Origin: CAVURS01 sp963795385
Lineage (GTDB): Bacteria; Actinomycetota; Actinomycetes; Actinomycetales; CAVURS01
Assembly: GCA_963795385.1 (NCBI GenBank)
Contig: CAWCHK010000003.1
Location: 558,001-622,000, forward strand
Direction of reading: 5' to 3'
DNA length: 64,000 nucleotides
The position numbers and the translations under genes were made by a program. Below the pieces are notes generated by a model. That model worked only from the letters and a program-made list of their open reading frames with translations, was not told the DNA's origin and did no database searches. Below are positions 17,583 through 25,191 of the stretch, piece after piece; positions within the stretch are counted from its first letter, which is position 1, and each line of letters begins with the position of its first letter.

Positions 17583-18769
17583 AGTGGCCGCCACAGATCG
17601 GGGTCCGGCTCGAACCGCACCCGCAGGCCCCCGGCGCGGACCGCCGCACCCACCACGACGCACCGCCGGAGGGCGCTCGGTAGCGCGATGACGCGCCGGT
17701 GGCCGCCGACCGTCACCCACAGCTCGTCGCCGCGGCGCTCGAGGTCGACCTCGCTGGCCCGGGCCAAGGGCAGGTCCAGCACCAGGACGAACTCGTCACC
17801 GGACCGCTCGACCCGCATCGGTGCGGGGCGCTCGCTCGGGTCCCACGGCTGACCGGGACCGGCGTAGAGCTGCTGGGCGAGGTCGGCGAGCGCGTCCGGC
17901 CCCACCGGCTCGACCGCCTGGTACGCCGCGTGCCGGACCGGGACCGGCGCGAACGACGCTTCCACCTCGGCCAGCAGCGTCGCCTGCCGCTGGGCCCAGG
18001 CCGAACGCCAGGGGTCACCCCCCGCCGGGAACACCCGGTTGGCCACCACGCCGTCGACCCGGTAGCCGTAGAGGGACAGCGAGGTCAGCGTGCGGCGGGC
18101 CTCGGCGACGACGATCGCCTCCGGCGTCAGGACCAGCCGGACGGAGGTCTCCGGGCGCGCGAGCACCTCCTGGACGCCGCCCAGCTCGCCGTGGAGCCGC
18201 TGGATCGAGGCGAAGACCTCGTCCCGCGGCAGCGGCACGCCGGCGGCGCGGCTGAGCAGCGGTCGGGCGGTGCGCACGAGCAGCCGGCCGGCAGGGAAGA
18301 TCCGCTCCATGGCCCAGCGCAGCGCGTCGGGCAGCGCCAGCAGCCGCAACGTCTCCGCCGTGGGCGCGCAGTCGACCACGACGAGGTCCCAGGGCCCCTC
18401 CCGGACCTGGTCGCGCAGCTCGAGCAGGGCCAGCACCTCCTCGGCACCGGGCAGCAGGGTGAGCTCCTCGGCGGCGACCGGGTCGACGCCGACGGTCTCG
18501 AGCACGTCCAGCAGGTAGCTCTGCACCGCGCCCCACGAGCGCCGTGCGCGGGTCCTGGTGTCGACCTGCTGCCCGAACAGGCCCGGCTCGACCTCGACCG
18601 GCTCGGCCGAGGAGTGCAGCGGTGCGCCGAGCGCATCCCCCAGCGAGTGAGCCAGGTCGGTCGACATCACGAGGGTCTTGAGTCCATGTCGGGCCGCGCG
18701 GACCGCGGTGGCCGCGGCGGTGGTCGTCTTGCCGACCCCGCCCTTGCCGGTGAACAGCAGTACGCGCAC
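17579..18769 (-). CDS. ArsA/Get3-like ATPase with C-terminal Hsp20-like domain
   Basis: This 396-residue P-loop ATPase has a deviant Walker A GKGGVGKTTTAAATAV at residues 8-16 onward, switch I STDLAHSLGDALG and Walker B LVVVDCAPTAETLRLLALPD. It ends with a small beta-sandwich (from MRVERSGDEFVLVLDLP) of the ArsA_HSP20 type, a domain linked with client binding. Arsenite export genes are absent and the cysteine triad of true ArsA is not evident. A role in targeting or chaperoning proteins like Get3 is more plausible than arsenite pumping. GTG 18769 lies five bases after the SRPBCC stop. It corresponds in position to Rv2184c. Confidence 0.85.
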   Translation of the reverse strand: MRVLLFTGKGGVGKTTTAAATAVRAARHGLKTLVMSTDLAHSLGDALGAPLHSSAEPVEVEPGLFGQQVDTRTRARRSWGAVQSYLLDVLETVGVDPVAAEELTLLPGAEEVLALLELRDQVREGPWDLVVVDCAPTAETLRLLALPDALRWAMERIFPAGRLLVRTARPLLSRAAGVPLPRDEVFASIQRLHGELGGVQEVLARPETSVRLVLTPEAIVVAEARRTLTSLSLYGYRVDGVVANRVFPAGGDPWRSAWAQRQATLLAEVEASFAPVPVRHAAYQAVEPVGPDALADLAQQLYAGPGQPWDPSERPAPMRVERSGDEFVLVLDLPLARASEVDLERRGDELWVTVGGHRRVIALPSALRRCVVVGAAVRAGGLRVRFEPDPDLWRPL

Positions 18770-18774
18770 CGGAC

Positions 18775-19218
18775 TCAGCCCTCGACGCGCTTCTTGAGCT
18801 CGTTCAGCGCCGTGTCGATGATGACCTTCTCGGCCTTGCGCCGCAGCATCCCGAGGATCGGGATCTTGAGGTCGACCATGAGCCGGTACGTCACGTCCGT
18901 GGCGGCGCCGGTCGAGGCGAGGACGTAGGAGCCCTCCATGGCCTTCAGGACCTGGCCCTCGACCAGGTGCCAGGAGACGGTGCCGGAGCCATCCGTCTCG
19001 ACGTCCCAGTCGTAGCCGAGGACGTAGGTGTCCTTGATGGCACCGGCATCCAGCGTGAAGCGGACCTGCTCGGCCCATCCGTCGGCGTCGGTGGCGATGG
19101 TCTCGGTGCGCTTCACCGCGCCCGTCCACTCCGGGTAGGCGTCGAAGTCGGCGATCACGTCCAGCACGGCGGCGGCCGGGGCCTCGATCGAGATCTGCGA
19201 CTCGGTGCGGTCGGCCAT
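18775..19218 (-). CDS. SRPBCC (START-like) family protein
   Basis: This 147-residue protein has the helix-grip fold pattern of polyketide cyclase/lipid-transfer proteins. It opens SQISIEAPAAAVLDVIADFDAYPEW, has beta strands with YVLGYDWDVETDG and WHLVEGQVLKAMEGSYVL, and closes with the long helix MLRRKAEKVIIDTALNELKK. Such proteins bind a hydrophobic ligand in the cavity. It directly precedes the ArsA-like gene (five-base gap) and matches Rv2185c in order. A lipid-binding partner of the operon is the likely role, with ligand unknown. ATG 19218 is the only start that keeps the first strand. Confidence 0.8.
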   Translation of the reverse strand: MADRTESQISIEAPAAAVLDVIADFDAYPEWTGAVKRTETIATDADGWAEQVRFTLDAGAIKDTYVLGYDWDVETDGSGTVSWHLVEGQVLKAMEGSYVLASTGAATDVTYRLMVDLKIPILGMLRRKAEKVIIDTALNELKKRVEG

Positions 19219-19285
19219 CCAGGCCCTCCCCGGGCGTTCGGCTGCGCGCGCCGTTCGGCGTGCCGCCCGAAGGCTACCGGCCGGG

Positions 19286-19805
19286 TCAGCGCAGGAGCGC
19301 CCCGAGGACGGTCATGACGCCGAGGGTGACGCCCACGAGCAGCACCATCGCGATGGCGACGGCGACGGCGACCCGGCCCTTGGAGGCCAGCAGCTCGGGG
19401 ACCTGGAGGCCCTGCTTGCGGGTGTCGATGGCCAGCTGGGCCAGCAGGGCGTCGGCCGCGGCCGCCACCTCGGGAGTCAGGGCCATGGTCGGGAGGGCTG
19501 GCTCCCCCGGCGCACCGGCGTCCCGGGCCTCGTCGACCGGGACGGTCGTTGCGGGCGGTGCCGCGGCCCTGAGGGACGCGGCCGGCTGGGGCTGAGGCTG
19601 CGGGCTCGGGCTGAGGCTGAGGCTCCGGCTCCGGTGCGCGCAGGACGTGCAGGCAGAGGGTGCACCACTCCTGCGCGGGGCGGACCGCCGCACCGCACTG
19701 CGGGCAGGCGGTCGCGACGGCCGCGTCGTCCTCGGCGAAGGCGCCCCGCACCGCCGACGCGGTCAGCGGGGCCGGGACGCGGCGATTTCCGGTGTAGTCG
19801 GCCAC
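19286..19805 (-). pseudogene. zinc-ribbon plus single-helix membrane protein, frameshifted in a GAGCC/CAGCC repeat
   Basis: The N-terminal half, from GTG 19805, carries a zinc ribbon CPQCGAAVRPAQEWCTLC and then an alternating Glu-Pro/Gln-Pro run. The C-terminal half lies one frame away: PAASLRAAAPPATTVPVDEA, an amphipathic stretch, then a membrane helix VAVAVAIAMVLLVGVTLGVM at the end. Deleting one base near 19601 links the two into a continuous Glu/Gln-Pro linker and a 172-residue tail-anchored protein. The shift falls within a degenerate six-base repeat, so either slippage or a sequencing error may explain it. It lies between two SRPBCC genes. A C-tail-anchored protein beside a Get3-like ATPase is a suggestive pairing. 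Confidence 0.65.
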
Positions 19806-19827
19806 TCGCCCCTATCGACCGATCGGG

Positions 19828-20199
19828 CTACCCGCTTGAGCCGATGGGGGCCGCGCCAGCCGGCCGGCCCGCCTCCAGCTCGTCCTTGAGGGCATGCACG
19901 GACCGCTTCCAGGCGACCGTCCGGGCGGCCCTGACGCTGTCGCTCAGCCCGGCCCGAAGGTAGAAGTGCAGGAGCGTCCCCTCCCGCCACGGCTCCAGCC
20001 AGACCTCGGCCGTGCCGGTCAACGCCCCACCCACGGCCCATTTGAGCCCGCGCGAGCCGCGGTCCTGCACGACCAGGACCGTGAGATCCGGCCACCAGGC
20101 CGTCCAGCGGCGGTGGTCGGACACCACGGCGGCCAGCACGCGAGGGGGAAGGGCGAAGTACGTGTCGTCGGCCAGATCCTCCCCGTCCACCCGAGGCAT
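19828..20199 (-). CDS. SRPBCC-family protein, second copy
   Basis: This 123-residue polyketide cyclase/lipid-transfer-like protein reads DDTYFALPPRVLAAVVSDHRRWTAWWPDL, then strands including VVQDRGSRGLKWAVGG and TAEVWLEPWREGTLLHFYLRA, and a final amphipathic helix. It differs clearly from the SRPBCC protein at 18775. It is the first gene of the leftward operon and is divergent from fadD, with only 80 bp between starts. The ligand is unknown; neighbourhood with an acyl-CoA ligase suggests an acyl or lipid molecule. ATG 20199 gives a full first strand. Confidence 0.75.
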   Translation of the reverse strand: MPRVDGEDLADDTYFALPPRVLAAVVSDHRRWTAWWPDLTVLVVQDRGSRGLKWAVGGALTGTAEVWLEPWREGTLLHFYLRAGLSDSVRAARTVAWKRSVHALKDELEAGRPAGAAPIGSSG

Positions 20200-20222
20200 C
20201 GTCGCCCAGCGGGCACCGCCGG

Positions 20223-20228
20223 TAAAGT
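20223..20228 (+). promoter_or_regulatory. TAAAGT -10 box for fadD
   Basis: TAAAGT fits the TANNNT -10 pattern. Unlike most genes here the start codon is about 50 bases downstream and has a good Shine-Dalgarno sequence (GAGGGAG at 20269-20275), so fadD should have a normal leader. No convincing -35 is visible. Confidence 0.4.
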
Positions 20229-20279
20229 CCTGTGATCGAGACGTCGCCGTCTCCGTCTGTCCACCCTGAGGGAGTTCGA

Positions 20280-22064
20280 GTGCACGAGTTCACCGCCCCT
20301 CTGCTGGCGGCGCCCGCCACGACGGAGACGATCGGCGACTACGCAGTCGTCAACGCCCAGGTCGACCCGGAGGGCATCGCGTTCCGGCGCCGCGTCTCCG
20401 GTCGCTGGCAGGACGTCACGCACGCGCGGTTCAAGGACGAGGTGCTGGCCCTGGCCCGGGGGCTGGTGGCGGCCGGCATCGGCCCGGGTGACCGGGTCGC
20501 CCTCATGTCGCGGACCCGCTACGAGTGGACCCTCGCGGACTTCGCCATCTGGGTGTCCGGCGGCGTCACGGTCCCGATCTACGAGACGTCCTCGGCCGAG
20601 CAGGTGCAGTGGATCCTCAGTGACTCGGGCTCGGTCGCGGTCGTGGTCGAGACTCCGGCGCACGCCAACACGGTGGGCGAGGTGCGGGCGGACCTGCACG
20701 ATCTGCGTGACGTCTGGCAGATCGAGTCCGGCGCGCTCGACGACCTCGTCTCGGCCGGGGCGGACACCGAGGAGCAGGCGGTGCTCGACCGGCTGGCCGC
20801 GATGGGGCCCGACGACGTCGCGACGATCATCTACACCTCCGGCACGACGGGGCGGCCGAAGGGCTGCGAGCTGACCCACCGCAACTTCGTGGACCTGATC
20901 AGCAACGCGAACGCGATCTTCGGCGACGTCCTGCGCCCCGGGGCCTCCACGCTGCTCTTCCTCCCGCTCGCGCACGTCTTCGCCCGGTTCATCGAGGTGC
21001 TCTGCGTCGGCACCCGCGTGCGGATGGGGCACACCGCGGACATCAAGGTCCTCGTCGAGGACCTCGGGGAGTTCAAGCCGACGTTCATCCTGTCGGTCCC
21101 CCGCGTCTTCGAGAAGGTCTACAACTCGGCCGAGCAGCGCGCCGAGGCCGACGGCAAGGGCAAGATCTTCCGCGCCGCGGCCGCCACGGCGATCGCCTGG
21201 AGCCAGGCTCAGGACGGCGGGCACCCCGGGCCGTTGCTGCGCCTGAAGCACGGCGTGTTCGACCGGCTGGTCTACGGCAAGCTGCGGGCCGCGCTCGGCG
21301 GCGAGGTCGAGTACGCCGTCTCCGGAGGCGCGCCGCTCGGCCCCAGGCTGGGCCACTTCTTCCGCGGCATCGGCGTCGTCGTGCTGGAGGGGTACGGCCT
21401 GACGGAGACCACGGCTCCCTCGACCGTCAACCGCCCCGACGCGATCAGGATCGGAAGTGTCGGCCTCCCCCTCCCGGGGCTCTCGGTGCGGATCGCCGAC
21501 GACGGGGAGGTCCTGGTCAAGGGCTACCACGTCTTCGCGTCGTACTGGAAGAACGCCGCCGCGACCGAGGAGGCCAAGGTCGACGGGTGGTTCCACACCG
21601 GCGACGTCGGTGAGCTCGACGATGACGGCTTCCTGCGAATCACGGGGCGCAAGAAGGAGATCCTGGTGACGGCCGGCGGCAAGAACGTCGCCCCGGCCGT
21701 GCTGGAGGACCGGCTGCGGGCCCATCCCCTGGTGTCACAGTGCATCGTCGTCGGCGACCAGAAGCCGTTCATCGCCGTCCTCGTGACCCTCGACGCGGAG
21801 ATGCTGCCGACCTGGCTGTCCAACAACGGCAAGGCCGCGATGGACGTCGCTGCGGCCGCGCAGGACCCGGACGTGCGGGCGGCGGTGCAGGCCGCCGTCG
21901 ACGACGCGAACCGCGCCGTCAGCAAGGCCGAGGCGATCCGGAAGTTCGAGATCCTCGACGACGACTTCACCGAGGCCAACGGCTACCTCACGCCCTCCCT
22001 GAAGCTCAAGCGCAACCTCGTGATGAAGGACTACGCGACGCAGGTCGAGGCCCTCTACTCCTGA
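20280..22064 (+). CDS. fadD: long-chain fatty-acid--CoA ligase (AMP-forming)
   Basis: This 594-residue adenylate-forming enzyme has the AMP-binding P-loop IIYTSGTTGRPKGCELTHRN, motif GYGLTETTAPST, the hinge region GDVGELDDDGFLRITGRKKE and the C-terminal TPSLKLKRNLV catalytic lysine zone. It matches the FadD15 type, which activates free long-chain fatty acids to acyl-CoA. GTG 20280 follows GAGGGAG at five bases and beats the upstream TTG-type extension. It corresponds in position to Rv2187. The neighbouring lipid-binding proteins suggest a shared lipid theme. Confidence 0.93.
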   Translation: MHEFTAPLLAAPATTETIGDYAVVNAQVDPEGIAFRRRVSGRWQDVTHARFKDEVLALARGLVAAGIGPGDRVALMSRTRYEWTLADFAIWVSGGVTVPIYETSSAEQVQWILSDSGSVAVVVETPAHANTVGEVRADLHDLRDVWQIESGALDDLVSAGADTEEQAVLDRLAAMGPDDVATIIYTSGTTGRPKGCELTHRNFVDLISNANAIFGDVLRPGASTLLFLPLAHVFARFIEVLCVGTRVRMGHTADIKVLVEDLGEFKPTFILSVPRVFEKVYNSAEQRAEADGKGKIFRAAAATAIAWSQAQDGGHPGPLLRLKHGVFDRLVYGKLRAALGGEVEYAVSGGAPLGPRLGHFFRGIGVVVLEGYGLTETTAPSTVNRPDAIRIGSVGLPLPGLSVRIADDGEVLVKGYHVFASYWKNAAATEEAKVDGWFHTGDVGELDDDGFLRITGRKKEILVTAGGKNVAPAVLEDRLRAHPLVSQCIVVGDQKPFIAVLVTLDAEMLPTWLSNNGKAAMDVAAAAQDPDVRAAVQAAVDDANRAVSKAEAIRKFEILDDDFTEANGYLTPSLKLKRNLVMKDYATQVEALYS

Positions 22065-22128
22065 CCGCGACCGTGCGGCCGGCCGCGTTGACAAAGGCCC
22101 CGTAAGCCCTCAAGGTGTGCACGTGGAT

Positions 22129-22151
22129 CCCCTGCCACGCTGAGGCAGGGG
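22129..22151 (+). terminator. GC hairpin between fadD and the glycosyltransferase gene
   Basis: CCCCTGCC (22129-22136) pairs perfectly with GGCAGGGG (22144-22151) across a seven-base loop. There is no T-run after it, so a classic intrinsic terminator is uncertain. Its 3' arm contains the only Shine-Dalgarno-like purines before the TTG start at 22161, so it may instead hide that ribosome binding site. Confidence 0.4.
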
Positions 22152-22160
22152 GCTGTCCGG

Positions 22161-23699
22161 TTGACGCTCGCCGACCGGCTGGAGCGCGCCGACCCACCGA
22201 GCGCGCGCACCACCGGACCGCTCGCCGGTCCAGGGATCGTCTTCGTCCTCGCCGCCCTGGTGTTCACCCGGGACCTGGCCCGGCCCAGTGCCTGGCGCGA
22301 CGAGGCAGCGACGGTCGCGGTCGCCCGCCGTAGCATCCCCGGCATCTTCGAGGTCACCCGGCACACCGACCTGGTCCACCGCGGCTACTACGTCCTGGCC
22401 CACCTCAGCGGCCTCAGCCTGCAGCCGTTCGGCGTCGGCTGGCTCACCGCCGCCCGGTGCGTCGACGCCCTGGCGATGGCGCTGGCCGCGGCGGCTCTGG
22501 TCCGGCTCGGGCGGGCCCTGGCCGCGACCGAGGTCGGTGTCGTCGCGGCCCTGCTGCTGGTCGCGAGCCCGGTCGCCTCGCGGTACGCCCAGGAGGCGCG
22601 CCCCTACGCCGTGGTCACCCTGACGGCGACGCTGACCTCATGCGCGCTGGTGTCCGCGCTGCAGCGTCCCGGGAGTCACCGCCACTGGGTCGTCTACGCC
22701 GGTGGCCTGGTCGTCACCGGCGCCCTGAGCGTGATCGCCCTCCTCCTCGTGGGCGCTCACGCGGCGTACCTGGTGCTGCGGGGGCGCCGGCAGCTCGGCC
22801 GCTGGCTGATCGCGGTCGGCTCGGCCCTCGTCCTGCTCGGACCGTTCCTCGTGGCGGCATCCCGCCAGCGGGCGCAGGTCGCCTGGCTCAGGACGCCGCA
22901 CTGGCGCGACCTGCGGTCCTTCTATGCCGACCAGGTCGACCATTCCTGGCTGGTCCCGCTGACCCTGCTCCTCGTCCTCGCCGTGTTGCACGCAGCGCCC
23001 GCCGCCCCTGGGCGCCGCTCGACGGTGAGCGGCGACGGGCTCGCGTTCGGGGTGTGCTGGGGGGTCGTGCCGCCCGTCCTGCTCTGGTGCGGGTCACAGG
23101 CCCACCCGCTGTGGGACGGGCGGTACGTCGTGTTCACCGTGCCGGGCCTGGCCCTGGCGGCCGCCAGCGTCATCGCGCCGGCCTCCGCCGGCCGACTCGT
23201 GGGCAGCGAGGATGGGCCGCGGCCACCCGCCCGGGTGCATCGCCTCGCGCTGCTCACGGTGGTCGCGGTGACCGCGGCCTCGGGTTGGCCTCAGCAGCAA
23301 GCGATCCGGCGTCCCGCCGGTCACGGCGAGGACCTTCGTGGCGCCGCTCGACTGCTCGCCGGACGGGCGCATCCCGGAGACGCGGTGCTCTACCTGCCGG
23401 GCGTCCTGCGGATCGTGGCCGAGACCTACCCGCGCGACTTCGGCGGCCTCGACGACATCGCCCTGGCCGGCCGCCCGGGGGCCACGTCCACGCTGGCGGG
23501 CCTTGACGTGTCGCCGTCGGCCCTGAGCCATCGGCTCGAGGGCCGGCCGCGGGTGTGGGTCCTCGGCAGCCGGCGCGGTCTGGACGCAGCCATCACGCCC
23601 CTGGATCAGGCGAAGGCGATGGCTCTGCGCGACCGCTTCCACGTCGAGTCAACGACGATGTTCCGGTGGGCTACCGTGACGCTCTACCAGGCCGACTGA
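22161..23699 (+). CDS. multi-spanning membrane glycosyltransferase, GT39/ArnT-like
   Basis: This 512-residue protein has about ten membrane helices. WRDEAATVAVARRS, with the acidic pair after the first helix, is the signature of polyprenyl-phosphate-sugar-dependent glycosyltransferases of the GT-C fold. SRYAQEARPYAVVTLTA resembles the second conserved loop. The soluble C-terminal part after residue 380 is extracytoplasmic by prediction. It probably transfers a sugar from a lipid carrier to an outer acceptor. TTG 22161 is the only available start and its ribosome site lies in a hairpin arm. It is followed by a second GT-C gene, 82 bp to its first usual start codon. Confidence 0.72.
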   Translation: MTLADRLERADPPSARTTGPLAGPGIVFVLAALVFTRDLARPSAWRDEAATVAVARRSIPGIFEVTRHTDLVHRGYYVLAHLSGLSLQPFGVGWLTAARCVDALAMALAAAALVRLGRALAATEVGVVAALLLVASPVASRYAQEARPYAVVTLTATLTSCALVSALQRPGSHRHWVVYAGGLVVTGALSVIALLLVGAHAAYLVLRGRRQLGRWLIAVGSALVLLGPFLVAASRQRAQVAWLRTPHWRDLRSFYADQVDHSWLVPLTLLLVLAVLHAAPAAPGRRSTVSGDGLAFGVCWGVVPPVLLWCGSQAHPLWDGRYVVFTVPGLALAAASVIAPASAGRLVGSEDGPRPPARVHRLALLTVVAVTAASGWPQQQAIRRPAGHGEDLRGAARLLAGRAHPGDAVLYLPGVLRIVAETYPRDFGGLDDIALAGRPGATSTLAGLDVSPSALSHRLEGRPRVWVLGSRRGLDAAITPLDQAKAMALRDRFHVESTTMFRWATVTLYQAD

Positions 23700-23781
23700 C
23701 GCCGACCGAGACCGACTGGGGTGGCTCCTGACCCGCACCACCGGCCGCGCCGCTCGCCGCCTGTCCGGCGTCCTCCTGCTC

Positions 23782-25191
23782 GTGCTCGGCGCCGGTGCCG
23801 CGACCAGAAGCGTGCCGAACTACCGCGGGTGGATCGTCGCGACCTATGCCGCGCTCGTCGTGGTCCTGGGCGTTGCCCTGGTCCGGCGCCGGATCGGACG
23901 GCCGAGCCACCCGTCGGTCTGCGCGGCCGCCCTCGCCCTGGCGGGGGTTCTCACCTGGTGGGTGCCCGGCTTCACCTACCTCTCCCCCTCCTCGGCCGAC
24001 CGCCTGCGGCTGGGGATCGCGCTGTGGTCGCTCGTCCTGGCCGCCGCCCTCGGGTTCGGCCAGCGGGTCGAGCCGCGGCTCGTCCTGGCCCTGGCGCTCG
24101 CGGGCTACGTCGCGGCCGCAGCCGTCGTGATCCATCTCGACCCGGCTCCGGACATCGACGTCTGGTACACCCTGCAGGGCGCCACCGACGGACTCCGGCA
24201 CGGCCAGGACATGTACACGTCGGTCTGGTTCGGTCCGCGCGGCCCGATGTCGAGCTTCACCTATCTGCCCTGGACCGCGGTCCTGCTCGCGCCGCTGCGC
24301 TGGCTCACCGGGGACGTGCGCTGGAGCCTGGTCGTGGCGACGGTCGTGGGAGTCCTCGTCCTGCAGGCCCTTTCGGCTCATCCTGCTGACCAACAAGACC
24401 AACAAGACCGACGGGACCGACGGGACCGACGAGACCGACGGGACCGCCGCCTGGTCGCGGGCCTGGGCGCACTGGTCCTGCTGCTGCCGGGTACGGCGAC
24501 CCAGGTCGAGCAGGCCTGGACCGAGCCGCTGCTGTTCTGTCTCGTGGCCCTGGTCGCGCTGGCCTGGACCCGGGAGCGGTGGTGGCTCTCGGTGGTCGTC
24601 CTGGCCCTGGCCCTGGCCAGCAAGCAACACCTCGCGCTGATGCTTCCGCTGCTGGCCGTCTGGCCGCGGTTCGGCTGGCGCCGGGCCGTGGCCACGGCGG
24701 GCCTGACCGGGGTGCTCGTGCTGCCCTGGTTCCTCGCCGACCCGGCGGCCATGTGGCACGACACCGTCTCGCTGCTCGTGCACTTCTGGCCGATCCGGTT
24801 CTCCGACACGCTCTACCTCGCCGCGATGCACGAGCTGGGCTGGACCCCGCCGTTCTGGGTGACGGGGGTCGTCGTCCTCGCGGTGCTGGCCCTGTGCCTG
24901 TGGTTCGTCCGCAGCCGCGACCCCTCACCGGCGGAGTTCCTCGCGTGGTGGGCCCTCTTGCTGTTCGCGGCCAACCTGGTCAACAAGCAGGCGTTCTACA
25001 ACCAGTTCTGGCTGGTCGCCGCGACCCTGCTGATCGCGTGGTCCTGCCCGGCCGGCAGCCGGTCGGCGGACGCCGCCGAGGACTCACTCGTGGGCCAGGG
25101 TGCTGAGGTAGGCCAGCCAGGTCCGGGTGAAGGCCGCCTCGCTGACGCCGAGGACCGCGCGGAACGCGGCACTGGTCGCGGCGTCGGGTGA
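23782..25191 (+). CDS. GT87-like polyprenol-phosphate-mannose-dependent mannosyltransferase
   Basis: This 469-residue membrane protein has DIDVWYTLQGATDGLRHGQDMY, the acidic first-loop signature of GT87 mannosyltransferases, with SFTYLPWTAVLLAPLRWL and KQHLALMLPLLAVWPRFGWRRA further on. GT87 enzymes such as Rv2181 elongate lipoarabinomannan-type glycans outside the membrane. GTG 23782 is the first usual start, but it cuts into the first helix. A CTG at 23728 would give MTRTTGRAARRLSG, a more natural N-terminus. A loop contains seven DQQ/DRR triplets encoded by 9-bp repeats. The last 36 residues overlap the converging peptidase gene and look non-homologous. Confidence 0.7.
   Translation: MLGAGAATRSVPNYRGWIVATYAALVVVLGVALVRRRIGRPSHPSVCAAALALAGVLTWWVPGFTYLSPSSADRLRLGIALWSLVLAAALGFGQRVEPRLVLALALAGYVAAAAVVIHLDPAPDIDVWYTLQGATDGLRHGQDMYTSVWFGPRGPMSSFTYLPWTAVLLAPLRWLTGDVRWSLVVATVVGVLVLQALSAHPADQQDQQDRRDRRDRRDRRDRRLVAGLGALVLLLPGTATQVEQAWTEPLLFCLVALVALAWTRERWWLSVVVLALALASKQHLALMLPLLAVWPRFGWRRAVATAGLTGVLVLPWFLADPAAMWHDTVSLLVHFWPIRFSDTLYLAAMHELGWTPPFWVTGVVVLAVLALCLWFVRSRDPSPAEFLAWWALLLFAANLVNKQAFYNQFWLVAATLLIAWSCPAGSRSADAAEDSLVGQGAEVGQPGPGEGRLADAEDRAERGTGRGVG
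24388..24441 (+). repeat. six 9-bp tandem repeats encoding DQQ/DRR
   Basis: Two copies of GACCAACAA (24388-24405) are followed by four of GACCGACGG or GACCGACGA (24406-24441), in frame with the mannosyltransferase gene. They code for a hydrophilic Asp-Gln-Gln / Asp-Arg-Arg run between two membrane helices. Because each unit is three codons, copy number can change without breaking the frame. Confidence 0.8.

Noticed and set aside
17579..18769. True arsenite-pump ATPase
   Set aside because: No arsenite transporter or regulator nearby, no ArsA cysteine triad visible, and the C-terminal Hsp20-like domain points to a different use.
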